Origin: Candidatus Gastranaerophilales bacterium
Lineage (GTDB): Bacteria > Cyanobacteriota > Vampirovibrionia > Gastranaerophilales > Gastranaerophilaceae
Length of the DNA: 43,580 bases
NCBI GenBank assembly: GCA_944326585.1
Contig: CALVEN010000011.1
Span: 1-43,580 of the forward strand
Direction of reading: 5' to 3'
Positions within the stretch are counted from its first letter, which is position 1; each line of letters begins with the position of its first letter. The position numbers and the translations under genes were made by a program. The notes beneath the pieces were generated by a model. The model was not told the DNA's origin. It was given only the letters and a program-made list of their open reading frames with translations, and searched no databases. This document shows, in pieces, positions 16,516 to 24,220 of the stretch.

Positions 16516-18102
16516 ATGTATAACAGGGAAAATTTATTTGAATATAATGAATGCACCGGACGCGGTATGTGTTCGATATTTCCGGCAGTGTCATCTTTTC
16601 AGGAAGTTATGCTGGTTATATACAGGACAATGAGTTATTATATTTTAAAGTCCGAAAATTTAGGCGAAGATTTGAGTGAAATAAAAACAAAGGTTATAGA
16701 CGGGATTTCAAATCTGATATCTACTACCGGTTATTCGGATGAACAACTTTTAAGCATTATCATAAGCAGCTACAGTGACCTTATAAAAATCAGGAAAAAA
16801 TACGTCAATATATGTAAAGCACAAAATCTTACGTGTAAAGATATAAAACTTACGTTAAAACTTACGCCTGATATGAGTTTTTCTGACGTAATCGCACTCG
16901 GGCACAAGACAATTACTGATAAAAACAAAAAAATGGATTCCGAACAAAAATGCTATTCGGAATTGTTGTTTGTTGTAATAAAGAGTGTTTCTTTGAGTTT
17001 AGTCAAGCTTTTTGATTACGGTTTATCTGATAAAGAGGCTGTGGATGAGGTTTTGGCAGGTTTGTCCGTACTAAATTTCAGCAGATTTTCCGTAAACAAG
17101 GCTAAAAAAATTATTAAAAAGTTGGCAGAATGTGACTTAAGGTTGTGGAAAAAACGTGAAGCCGCACAGCAAAAAAGTTTCGGCAATATCACGCAAACAA
17201 GCGTTTCTTTTTCAACAAAACCCGGTAAAGCAATACTTGTTTCGGGGTCTTGCCTGAATGATTTAAAAAATGTACTCGAGTCGGTAAATGATATTGATGT
17301 GTACACTCACGGCGATTTGTTAATCGCGCACGCCTTTGAAAAATTTAACTATTACAAAAATTTAAAAGGACATTTTGGAACGTCAAGCGACAATTGCGTT
17401 CTGGATTTTGCGACGTTTCCCGGAGCAATTCTTCTTACAAAGCACGCAACTCAGAATATAGAATTTTTAATCCGCGGCAGACTGTTTACGACTGACGATA
17501 TAGCGCCGAAAGGTGTTTTAAGCGTATCGGATGAAGATTTTTCACAGGTTATTAAAGCTGCTAATGACTCAAAAGGCTTTTCAAAAGGGCGGAACAAGGA
17601 GCCGCAGTCCGTCGGATTTAATTATGAAGACGTTAAAGAAAAAATAACTGAATTAACCCAAATGTTCAATTCAGGACAATTGCGGCACCTGTTTATACTT
17701 GGAATGTCAAACTTCAGCTATGAACAAAACGATTATTTCAAAAATTTTTTAAAAAACATGCCGGATGATTGCTTTGTAATAAGTTTTTCATATGATTTTG
17801 ATTATAAAAATTTGTTTCACATAAACGTTGTGAACAATTTTCCCCTGCAGCTTTCGGTTTTGGAACTTTTATTTGACAAAATACCCGTAAACTCCGAAAA
17901 ATTAACTTTTTTCCTTACAAAATGCGATTCTAACACAATATCTATGATGGTTAATTTGAAGCAAAAGGGTGTCAAAAATATTTACCTTGCAAACTGTCCT
18001 CCGACAGTGATAAATCCGGCAGTTATGGCATCTTTTATGAATTTATACTCTATTTTGCCGATAACAGATGCAAAGAGTGATCTGGAAAATATTTTAAAAT
18101 AA
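16516..18102 (+). CDS. Hybrid cluster protein (Hcp/prismane) homologue without cluster ligands
   Basis: 528 aa, close to Hcp length, and alignable by eye over most of it: LVSGSCLNDL for LVSGHDLxDL, DVYTHGDLL for DVYTHGEML, GHFGTS, GAILLTKHA for GPILMTTNC, LFTTDDIAP, DFSQVIKAA, HLFILGMSN for HIFLVGGCD, KGVKNIYL and YSILPITDA. Canonical Hcp reduces hydroxylamine or nitric oxide at an Fe-S-O cluster held by His, two Glu and four Cys. Here these are Ser245, Asp267, Ala311, Ser398, Tyr426, about Val439 and Asp471. Of the four N-terminal cluster cysteines only two remain (Cys13, Cys19, correct spacing). It therefore probably binds no hybrid cluster. AAAAGG lies 8 nt before the start. A structural or regulatory role is inferred. 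Confidence 0.82.
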   Translation: MYNRENLFEYNECTGRGMCSIFPAVSSFQEVMLVIYRTMSYYILKSENLGEDLSEIKTKVIDGISNLISTTGYSDEQLLSIIISSYSDLIKIRKKYVNICKAQNLTCKDIKLTLKLTPDMSFSDVIALGHKTITDKNKKMDSEQKCYSELLFVVIKSVSLSLVKLFDYGLSDKEAVDEVLAGLSVLNFSRFSVNKAKKIIKKLAECDLRLWKKREAAQQKSFGNITQTSVSFSTKPGKAILVSGSCLNDLKNVLESVNDIDVYTHGDLLIAHAFEKFNYYKNLKGHFGTSSDNCVLDFATFPGAILLTKHATQNIEFLIRGRLFTTDDIAPKGVLSVSDEDFSQVIKAANDSKGFSKGRNKEPQSVGFNYEDVKEKITELTQMFNSGQLRHLFILGMSNFSYEQNDYFKNFLKNMPDDCFVISFSYDFDYKNLFHINVVNNFPLQLSVLELLFDKIPVNSEKLTFFLTKCDSNTISMMVNLKQKGVKNIYLANCPPTVINPAVMASFMNLYSILPITDAKSDLENILK

Positions 18103-18103
18103 C

Positions 18104-18129
18104 AAAAAAGCCCCTTTCGGGACTTTTTT
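18104..18129. terminator. Bidirectional terminator between the Hcp homologue and rpsG
   Basis: A7-type flanks enclose a CCC/GGG stem. The minus-strand reading AAAAAAGTCCCGAAAGGGGC has a GAAA tetraloop and ends in T6, the stronger direction, serving rpsL-rpsG; the plus strand also ends in T6. Confidence 0.88.
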
Positions 18130-18145
18130 GTATTTATAACCAAAA

Positions 18146-18616
18146 TTAGTATCTATAGTGAGCAAATGCTTTGTTAGCTTCTGCCATTTTGTGGGTGTCT
18201 TCGCGTTTTTTGCAAGCAGCACCCTGACCGTTTGAAGCATCAATAAGCTCGTTGGTTAATTTATCAATAAATGATTTGCCGTGGCGCTTTTTAGCTGCTT
18301 CAATAAGCCATGAAGATGCAAGAGCAAAGCCTCTGTCAGCTTTAACTTCAATAGGCACCTGATATGTAGAACCGCCGATACGTCTTGCTTTAACTTCCAA
18401 TAACGGAGTTGCATTAGCTAACGCTTTCTGGAATAAATCCATCGGTTTTTCGTTGGTTCTTTCTTCAATTTTAGTCATTGTAGAATAAAAAATCTTTTCA
18501 GCGAGAGATTTTTTACCGCGTCTCATAATTCTGTTGATAAATTTTGAAATATCAACACTGTTGTATACCGGATCCGCCAACGGTACTCTTTTTGCCGGTT
18601 TAGAACGTCTTGACAT
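18146..18616 (-). CDS. rpsG: 30S ribosomal protein S7
   Basis: 156 aa, full length. Starts [20 protein letters not shown] and contains the RNA-binding KARRIGGSTYQVPIEV block; it nucleates assembly of the 16S 3' domain and lines the exit site. Its ATG overlaps the rpsL stop by one base (TAATG), with GGGAGG inside the end of rpsL. A terminator follows directly, so fusA and tuf, which usually continue the str operon, are not here. Confidence 0.98.
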   Translation of the reverse strand: MSRRSKPAKRVPLADPVYNSVDISKFINRIMRRGKKSLAEKIFYSTMTKIEERTNEKPMDLFQKALANATPLLEVKARRIGGSTYQVPIEVKADRGFALASSWLIEAAKKRHGKSFIDKLTNELIDASNGQGAACKKREDTHKMAEANKAFAHYRY

Positions 18617-18996
18617 TACTTACCTCCCTTTGCTCTTTTAGCACCGTATTTAGATCTGCTTTGTGCGCGGTTAGCAACACCTGCAGTATCCAATGTACCT
18701 CTTACAATGTGATATCTTACACCCGGAAGGTCTTTAACCCTTCCGCCTCTTATCAGAACAACACTGTGTTCCTGAAGATTGTGGCCGATACCCGGGATAT
18801 ATGAAGTAACTTCAAATCCGTTGGTCAAACGTACTCTGGCAACTTTTCTAAGTGCTGAGTTTGGTTTTTTAGGGGTTGTAGTGTAAACCCTTGTGCACAC
18901 TCCGCGTCTTTGAGGGCAATCCATCAAAGCAGGAGATTTTGTTTTGTCTGTTAGCTTTTTGCGTTCTCTGCGAACAAGCTGGTTAATTGTAGGCAT
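18616..18996 (-). CDS. rpsL: 30S ribosomal protein S12
   Basis: 126 aa, full length. [17 protein letters not shown] and [22 protein letters not shown] are the decoding-site loops; the two lysines whose substitution gives streptomycin resistance in E. coli (PKKPN and GGRVKDLPG) are wild type. AAGGAG precedes the start. A leader of about 200 nt with strong secondary-structure potential lies upstream. Confidence 0.98.
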   Translation of the reverse strand: MPTINQLVRRERKKLTDKTKSPALMDCPQRRGVCTRVYTTTPKKPNSALRKVARVRLTNGFEVTSYIPGIGHNLQEHSVVLIRGGRVKDLPGVRYHIVRGTLDTAGVANRAQSRSKYGAKRAKGGK

Positions 18997-19204
18997 TTGT
19001 TTCTCCTTTTTTATTTTTACTTACATCCGGCAGAAAATTTATTTTTAACCTGAAACCCTTACTCATTCCGGTTATTTGGGGTCTGAAATTGTTATATCCG
19101 ATAGCGCATAACTTTTAACATTTTGAACGCCGCCGTTCAATTCCCGGGACCCTTTTCTGCCCCACTCTGCCGTCAAATCCAGCACGAAAATTTCGACTGA
19201 GTGT
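18997..19204 (-). promoter_or_regulatory. Structured 5' leader of rpsL-rpsG
   Basis: About 208 nt between the predicted transcription start and rpsL, with no open frame. Visible pairings on the minus strand: a perfect TTGAACG-GCGG-CGTTCAA hairpin (about 19122-19139) and a long-range match between TTTTCTGCC near 19029-19037 and GGCAGAAAA near 19153-19161 that would close the leader. GC content is above that of neighbouring spacers. A ribosomal-protein feedback leader is plausible. It does not match any riboswitch or T-box signature I know. Confidence 0.45.
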
Positions 19205-19210
19205 AACTCT

Positions 19211-19239
19211 ATCTAACAACAAGCATGGTTAAATGTCAA
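19211..19239 (-). promoter_or_regulatory. Promoter of rpsL-rpsG
   Basis: Minus-strand consensus -35 TTGACA (19239-19234), 17-bp spacer, and a weaker -10 TTAGAT (19216-19211). It lies just after the leuD stop. Confidence 0.6.
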
Positions 19240-19249
19240 TATTCCGGCG

Positions 19250-19744
19250 CTAAACCAATTTAAAATCGCCATTTTTCTTAATATGTTCAACGAGCCCGCC
19301 GTCATTAAGAAGTTTAATCATAACCGGCGGAATCGGTTCAATTTGAGTAATCGTGCCGTTTGTAAGATTTTTTATAATACCTTTTTCAATATCAAGTTCA
19401 AGTTCATCACCGGCATCGATTGAATCCGTATCGCATTCAATTGCAAGAAGTCCGATATTAATTGCATTTCTGTAAAAAATTCTTGCAAATGATTTTGCTA
19501 TAACCGCGCCGACGCCTGCCATTTTCATAATCAAAGGCGCGTGTTCGCGGGAAGATCCGAGTCCGAAGTTATGCCCGGCAACAACAAAGTCACCGGGTTT
19601 CATTTTAGAGGCAAAAGTTTCATCGGCATCTTCCAGAACATGTTTTGCAAATTCCGGCAGGTTTGAACGCAGGTGGTACAATCTTCCCGGTGCTATGTGG
19701 TCTGTAGAAATATTATCGTCGAATTTGAATGCTTTTCCTCTCAT
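19250..19744 (-). CDS. leuD: 3-isopropylmalate dehydratase small subunit (LeuD/HacB-type)
   Basis: 164 aa, the short archaeal/bacterial-type swivel subunit. Motifs: FDDNISTDHIAPGRLY, DFVVAGHNFGLGSSREHAP (the substrate-recognition loop) and AKSFARIFYRNAINIGL. With the large subunit LeuC it isomerises 2- to 3-isopropylmalate in leucine synthesis; close relatives use other 2-alkylmalates or homoaconitate. No large subunit gene is adjacent. AGGAGAG lies upstream of the ATG. Confidence 0.92.
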   Translation of the reverse strand: MRGKAFKFDDNISTDHIAPGRLYHLRSNLPEFAKHVLEDADETFASKMKPGDFVVAGHNFGLGSSREHAPLIMKMAGVGAVIAKSFARIFYRNAINIGLLAIECDTDSIDAGDELELDIEKGIIKNLTNGTITQIEPIPPVMIKLLNDGGLVEHIKKNGDFKLV

Positions 19745-19825
19745 AAATCTCTCCTATTTACATCAATTGTACTACAAATTTATACAAAACTATGCTATAA
19801 TTAAGAAAAATAAAGAGGTTATGAT

Positions 19826-20452
19826 ATGTATTTCAGCAGAAAATGTAAAATTACTTTTATATGCCACGGAGCAACAATATATTCGGAAGAAAACAGACTT
19901 TCAGACGTTGAAAATTACCCGCAGTTGAGTGAACTCGGGCAGGACGAAGTTGAAAGGATTACCGAATATTTGCGCAGGCGTGCCGTGAAAAATGACGTTA
20001 TATACACATCTCCTTCAGTCAGGACAATGCAGACCGCAAAGGTTATATCCAAGCTTTATAAAGAAGAAGCAATTGTTCTTGAAGACTTGCATCCGAGAAA
20101 ATGCGGCAAGTTAAACGGTTTGACGCTCGAGCAGATTGAAACCAAATATCCTGATCTTCTTGAAAGCTGGTTTAATAATCAGGAATACGACGAAGATTTG
20201 GAGGCGGAAAGTATTAATGATTTCATAGCAAGAGTTAAAAAAATTATTGATGAAGTTGTAGCGCAAAACGAAGGCAACAGGGTAATTATCGTAACTCATC
20301 CAGATGTAATTCAGGCGGCAATATGTGCTGCGCTTGAAATGCCGGCAAACAAGATTGCCAAAATATTTATTCGTACAGGCAGTGCAACGCAAATCAGCTA
20401 TTATGAAAAATGGTCAAGTCTTGTTTATTCAGACTACACACCGCTTTTCTGA
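19826..20452 (+). CDS. Histidine-phosphatase superfamily protein with RHG changed to CHG
   Basis: 208 aa with the phosphoglycerate-mutase-like fold: ITFICHGATIYSEENRLSD at the start (normally RHGET..N), YTSPSVRTMQTAKVI (second phosphate-binding Arg retained) and VTHPDVIQAAI (second catalytic His retained). The first arginine is Cys13 next to His14, and the usual acid motif (E..FGxWEG) reads LHPRKCGKLNGLT without a clear acid. Catalysis is therefore doubtful. AAAGAGG and a TATAAT lie upstream. Its 3' end overlaps the convergent radical SAM gene by 24 nt. Confidence 0.82.
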   Translation: MYFSRKCKITFICHGATIYSEENRLSDVENYPQLSELGQDEVERITEYLRRRAVKNDVIYTSPSVRTMQTAKVISKLYKEEAIVLEDLHPRKCGKLNGLTLEQIETKYPDLLESWFNNQEYDEDLEAESINDFIARVKKIIDEVVAQNEGNRVIIVTHPDVIQAAICAALEMPANKIAKIFIRTGSATQISYYEKWSSLVYSDYTPLF

Positions 20453-21985
20453 TAAAAGCCGTTTGCTTTCTTCTGTTAAAAACGTTTTTCCTGGTTTAGT
20501 GTCTATAAAATCCCACGGCAGCGGCATTTCATAGGGGTAATTTTCGAGCGCATAGTAATCTGTATTAATCTTATTTTTTGCCGAGCTTTTGAAAGAGCCG
20601 AGTTTAAAGCCGTTTTTGTAGGCATTAAGTATAAAATCCGTCAGCTTTTCGTCACCGCGGGATAAAACCGCCTGATAATAATCCCATTTTATGCTTGAAA
20701 ATTGCGCTTTTACGCCGATTTTGTGGAGTTCTTTTTTCAGATATTGAACCTTTTTCTCCAGAGATTTTGTATCTTCTCTGCCGCACCACTGAAAAGGCGT
20801 ATTTGCTTTCGGAACAAAGCTTGAAAATCCGAATGATATATCAAAGCCTTTGTATCTTTGCTTAATTTTTTCTGCAAGAGAAAGCATTTCGTCGAGGTCG
20901 TCACAGGTTTCTGTCGGAAGTCCGAGCATACCGTAGAACTTGAAACCTTTTAAGCCGTTTTCACGCGCAATATCGACCGCTTTAAAAATTTGATCTTCCG
21001 TAAGATTTTTATTAATAACTCTCCTGAGCCTTTCGCTTCCTGCTTCAATTGCAAGGGTTGTATTTTTTTGACCTGCGGCAACAAGAGTTCTGACAACCTC
21101 GGGACAGAATGAATCAACCCGCATGGAAGATATACTCATGCTGATTTTTTTGCCCGAGGTAATTTTATCGTATATATACGCGCAAATTTCTTTAAACTGC
21201 GGGTGAGCTGTAATCTGTGCGCCCAAAAGTGCGATTTTATCCGTGTATTTCAGTCCTAATTCGATTGTATCAATTATTTTTTCGTAACTTACGAATCTTA
21301 CGGGTAAATTCAAATATGACGCAAGACAAAAACCGCAGCGGTTAGCGCATCCCCGCTCAACTTCAATAATAAAAGTGTTTTTAAAAAACGCATTTTCGCT
21401 TATTACGGGTGTGTAAATACATTCATCAAGGCGTTTGGTAACTTTTTTTACACTATTTTGTCTTACGGTCGGAACATAAATTCCCTCAATTTCTGACAAA
21501 ATTCGCAAAATTTCCTGCCGATTTTTTTCTCTGTTTTCCCTGCAAATTCGTGCAACCAAAAGATTTAAATCTTCCCCGTCACCGATTATAAAAAAGTCAA
21601 AAAAGTCTTTGTACGGCACAGGATTTGCGGTAATAACAGGACCTCCTGCAAAAATAAGCGGATGTTCGGCGGTTCTTTCGGAACTTTTCAGCGGAATTTT
21701 ATGCTGGTCAAGCATTCCGAGGATTGTAAAAATATCCATATCAAATGAAAACGAAAACCCCATAAGGCTTACGTTTTCAACCGGAACACGGGTTGATGCC
21801 GTGTCCTGATATATTGCCTCAATGTTGATATCATCAGTTTCGTCAATTGATTTAAACATCCACAAAAAACCGAGTGACGAAAGTGCAAAAGATTCAGGTC
21901 CGGGAAACGCCATCCACATGTTAAAGTCGGCTTTTTTATACGGATTTCTTTTGTATAGATAAATTTTATTCTGCTGTTTCTTCAA
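20429..21985 (-). CDS. Radical SAM protein with N-terminal B12-binding-like domain
   Basis: 518 aa. An N-terminal Rossmann-like part (about 1-150; LIFAGGPVITANPVPY and FFIIGDGE are typical of cobalamin-binding radical SAM proteins) precedes the core with the iron-sulfur motif CANRCGFC (Cys213, Cys217, Cys220). Later blocks (TTLAIEAGSERLRRVINKN, KFYGMLGLPTE) match the TIGR03960-type group, which is often followed by a DUF2344 domain that is absent here. Reaction unknown; group members may act on tRNA or protein. The proposed start is TTG at 21985, with AGGAG 8 nt upstream, inside the end of the permease gene (20-nt overlap). Confidence 0.82.
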   Translation of the reverse strand: MKKQQNKIYLYKRNPYKKADFNMWMAFPGPESFALSSLGFLWMFKSIDETDDINIEAIYQDTASTRVPVENVSLMGFSFSFDMDIFTILGMLDQHKIPLKSSERTAEHPLIFAGGPVITANPVPYKDFFDFFIIGDGEDLNLLVARICRENREKNRQEILRILSEIEGIYVPTVRQNSVKKVTKRLDECIYTPVISENAFFKNTFIIEVERGCANRCGFCLASYLNLPVRFVSYEKIIDTIELGLKYTDKIALLGAQITAHPQFKEICAYIYDKITSGKKISMSISSMRVDSFCPEVVRTLVAAGQKNTTLAIEAGSERLRRVINKNLTEDQIFKAVDIARENGLKGFKFYGMLGLPTETCDDLDEMLSLAEKIKQRYKGFDISFGFSSFVPKANTPFQWCGREDTKSLEKKVQYLKKELHKIGVKAQFSSIKWDYYQAVLSRGDEKLTDFILNAYKNGFKLGSFKSSAKNKINTDYYALENYPYEMPLPWDFIDTKPGKTFLTEESKRLLSEKRCVV

Positions 21986-23012
21986 TATCTTTGCTCCTGT
22001 TTATCGGAATAAGATATAATTCATCAATTAAAACACAGACCGTTGCGGCAATTGCAGGAGCTAAGATTACTCCCCATACTCCCAAAAACTGCTGTGCGAC
22101 AAACAATGAGAAAAATACCATCAGCGGATGTAATGCCATAAATTTTCCGAATAAAAACGGTCTTATCATATAGTTTGAAATCTGCTGCACAATCAAAAAT
22201 GCGACAATTGCAAGCAAAACCTTAACCCAACCGGCTTGAGCCGCAACAAGGATTATCAAAGCAACCGCAATTGTGGGTCCCAAAAGCGGAATTATGTCCA
22301 AAATACCTGATATCAAGCCCAGAAGCAGCGCATAATCAATTCTTAAAATCATAAGCGAAATCATAACCATGACGCCCACGGTTATCATTGACAAAATCTG
22401 TGCTCTGACGTAACTTCCGACCTTTAACGTAATTGATGAAAGTATGCAGCTTGCCATATCTTTAAGATTTGGCGGAAAAAATTCCAAAAATTTCGTTCGC
22501 AAATAGCTTTTATCAACCAGAAGATAAAATACAATCATAAATATTGCAAAAGCTACAACAATGACCTGTGTAAAGCCCATTGTAATATTCCAGGACTGGC
22601 TGAAAATATTCTGTGCAATGTTTGATGAGGAGCCGAGAATTGAGTTTAAATCAACCATATCCGAAATGCTCTGACCGTTAAATTTTTGAGCCAGAATAAA
22701 ATTTGTTAGCGCGGTGAGCTTTTCAGGAAGCATTGCAACAAAAACCCGAATTTCTCTGTATGCTATGATAAATATCGGTAAAAACAAGGCTATAACTGCA
22801 ATCAAACCGCCTGATATAACAATTGTTGACGCTAAACCTCTGCTCATTTTGCTTTGTAATTTGTTTACATAAGGATTCAGCGCCGCTGCAATTACGTAAG
22901 ACGCAAAAAATAACAGCAAAATCCCTGAAATTTTCGGCAGAAAAATTAATAAAATTATCGTTAAAATTAAAAATACAACATTTTTCGTTGTCCAAAAGTT
23001 CTTTTTAAACAT
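21966..23012 (-). CDS. AI-2E family transporter (PerM/YdbI-like permease)
   Basis: 348 aa with about eight membrane segments in the usual pattern: two near the start (about 12-45), one at 60-85, a soluble middle (about 90-145), and a C-terminal cluster containing the signature GISGILDIIPLLGPTIA-like stretch (here LISGILDIIPLLGPTI). The family exports small molecules or ions, including autoinducer-2 in E. coli; the specific substrate is uncertain. GAGGT lies upstream of the ATG. It precedes and overlaps the radical SAM gene. Confidence 0.9.
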   Translation of the reverse strand: MFKKNFWTTKNVVFLILTIILLIFLPKISGILLLFFASYVIAAALNPYVNKLQSKMSRGLASTIVISGGLIAVIALFLPIFIIAYREIRVFVAMLPEKLTALTNFILAQKFNGQSISDMVDLNSILGSSSNIAQNIFSQSWNITMGFTQVIVVAFAIFMIVFYLLVDKSYLRTKFLEFFPPNLKDMASCILSSITLKVGSYVRAQILSMITVGVMVMISLMILRIDYALLLGLISGILDIIPLLGPTIAVALIILVAAQAGWVKVLLAIVAFLIVQQISNYMIRPFLFGKFMALHPLMVFFSLFVAQQFLGVWGVILAPAIAATVCVLIDELYLIPINRSKDIEETAE

Positions 23013-23070
23013 AATACCTCGTTTTTCTTAATTTTATACGAAAAATGGGTTTATGGCAATAAGCAGGGGA

Positions 23071-23185
23071 ATAAGTGAATAAGGTAATAATAAGTATTAT
23101 ATAAAAATTGATATTGATTAATTCTGCTCAGATTAATAAAAGATACAACTGATTCACCTATTCTCTTATTTACTTATTCACTTAT
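23071..23185. repeat. Inverted repeat flanking an AT-rich spacer
   Basis: ATAAGTGAATAAG (23071-23083) and CTTATTCACTTAT (23173-23185) are perfect inverted copies about 90 bp apart, with a looser continuation on the inner side. The 265-bp gap 23013-23277 holds no gene. It could be a small mobile-element remnant or a hairpin upstream of the coiled-coil gene. Confidence 0.45.
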
Positions 23186-23205
23186 GTTAACTTTTGTAAC
23201 AAAAC
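23186..23205 (+). promoter_or_regulatory. TTGTAAC element upstream of the coiled-coil gene
   Basis: GTTAACTTTTGTAACAAAAC begins directly after the inverted repeat; TTGTAAC is 84 nt before the ATG. TTTATATA follows at 23241. A matching arrangement occurs upstream of 29658 and, in reverse at 14205, upstream of 14141. Confidence 0.4.
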
Positions 23206-23277
23206 ACCTCAAATACAGCAATATTACATGATATATATACTTTATATATTTAACGAGGATAAACACGAGGACGAAAC

Positions 23278-23889
23278 ATGGGTTTCTTATTAGGCGCATA
23301 CGGAAAATTAATGGCCGGCAAGAGAGTTCGACAACTCCAGGCCCGTATGATGAGCGTTCAATCACAATTGAGACGCGCTACTCGTGATATCGAAAATATG
23401 GAAAAAATGATCAATTCTCAGCAAAGACAAATGACTAATTCAATGAGAATGTTCAGTACAATGCAAATGGCAGGTATGCAAACCGGATTGAATGTTTCAT
23501 TATCCACTTTGCAACAAAGCATATTTGGCAAATTCTATGAAAAGTATGGTAATGATAATACTAAATGGGATGCAGAAGCTCAAAAAATGTACGCTTCATT
23601 AACTACAGATTATCAAATGCAAGCTCAATTGGCTAATAATAGTATGACTTCTATGCAGCAAATGATGCAAACATCAATGATGCAGCAACAGCAGCAGGTT
23701 GAAAATTACGTTGAGATGATGAAAGAAATGCAGCTTGAGCCGTTGAAAGATGTTGAAGAAGATCTGCAAATGGAAAAAGAATCACTTGAATCACAAATTC
23801 AGTTAGCACAACAGGATTACGAAGCTTGCAAAGAAATGGAAAAAGCAGGCGCTAAATCTTTAGTCCCGAACTACACAGGGCAAGGGTAA
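23278..23889 (+). CDS. Met/Gln-rich coiled-coil protein of unknown function
   Basis: 203 aa, no recognised family and no signal peptide. The N-terminus MGFLLGAYGKLMAGKR is followed by long helices (about 17-60 and 120-190) extremely rich in Met and Gln, including TSMQQMMQTSMMQQQQQ, and an acidic stretch. Composition and length recall rod-like secretion-apparatus or filament-associated proteins, but no homologous motif supports that. GAGGA lies before the ATG and a strong terminator follows, so it is a single-gene unit. Its upstream TTGTAAC element and TTTATATA are shared with other lineage-type genes here. Confidence 0.7.
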   Translation: MGFLLGAYGKLMAGKRVRQLQARMMSVQSQLRRATRDIENMEKMINSQQRQMTNSMRMFSTMQMAGMQTGLNVSLSTLQQSIFGKFYEKYGNDNTKWDAEAQKMYASLTTDYQMQAQLANNSMTSMQQMMQTSMMQQQQQVENYVEMMKEMQLEPLKDVEEDLQMEKESLESQIQLAQQDYEACKEMEKAGAKSLVPNYTGQG

Positions 23890-23909
23890 TATAAATAAAA
23901 TGGTTATTT

Positions 23910-23947
23910 AAACAAACTCGAAGCCACTGCTTTGAGTTTGTTTTATT
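23910..23947 (+). terminator. Terminator after the coiled-coil gene
   Basis: 15-bp stem AAACAAACTCGAAGC / GCTTTGAGTTTGTTT (one G-T pair) with a CACT loop, followed by TATTT. Confidence 0.9.
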
Positions 23948-23948
23948 T

Positions 23949-23975
23949 GTCATTCTGAGCGGAAGCGAAGAATCT
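23949..23975. repeat. GTCATTCTGAG...GAAGAATCT dispersed repeat
   Basis: GTCATTCTGAGCGGAAGCGAAGAATCT without its middle varies little from a repeat type I know from intergenic regions of several gut bacteria. A longer version occurs at 37889-37949. It lies between convergent genes. Confidence 0.6.
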
Positions 23976-23991
23976 ATTTTATTATTGATGC

Positions 23992-24174
23992 TTATTCACT
24001 TATATCAATAGCCTTAACAGGGCATTCTATTGCCGCATCAATGCAGCTTTCTTCGTTTCCTGACACGTAATACGGGTTTACAACCGCAAAATTGCTTGCA
24101 ATTTCAAAAACTTCAGGGTTAATTGCGGAACACGCACCGCAGCCGACACATTTGGACGAAATACTTACATGCAT
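23992..24174 (-). CDS. Ferredoxin, single [4Fe-4S]
   Basis: 60 aa. CVGCGAC and a distant CP motif (ECPVKAIDI) supply four cysteines for one cluster. A low-potential electron carrier. I take ATG 24174 (MHVSISSKCVGCG); an ATG five codons earlier also lacks a ribosome site. CATAAT sits exactly 6 nt before 24174, so it may have its own leaderless transcript although it lies 46 nt behind thrB on the same strand. Confidence 0.9.
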   Translation of the reverse strand: MHVSISSKCVGCGACSAINPEVFEIASNFAVVNPYYVSGNEESCIDAAIECPVKAIDISE

Positions 24175-24180
24175 AAACAA

Positions 24181-24186
24181 ATTATG
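24181..24186 (-). promoter_or_regulatory. -10-like CATAAT for leaderless ferredoxin mRNA
   Basis: Minus-strand CATAAT (five of six matches) with six bases to the ATG at 24174. No convincing -35 was found. Confidence 0.3.
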
Positions 24187-24220
24187 CACTATTTTGCGGA
24201 ATAATTTATGCCCTGAAAGT

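Noticed and set aside
19125-19150. T-arm-like GTTCAATTC suggesting a tRNA or tmRNA
   Set aside because: The flanking arms do not pair and there is no acceptor stem, anticodon arm or CCA; the region fits an rpsL leader.
20429-20452. 24-nt overlap of convergent genes as a frameshift or assembly error
   Set aside because: Both C-termini look natural and another 14-nt convergent overlap occurs at 27750-27763; simple compaction explains it.
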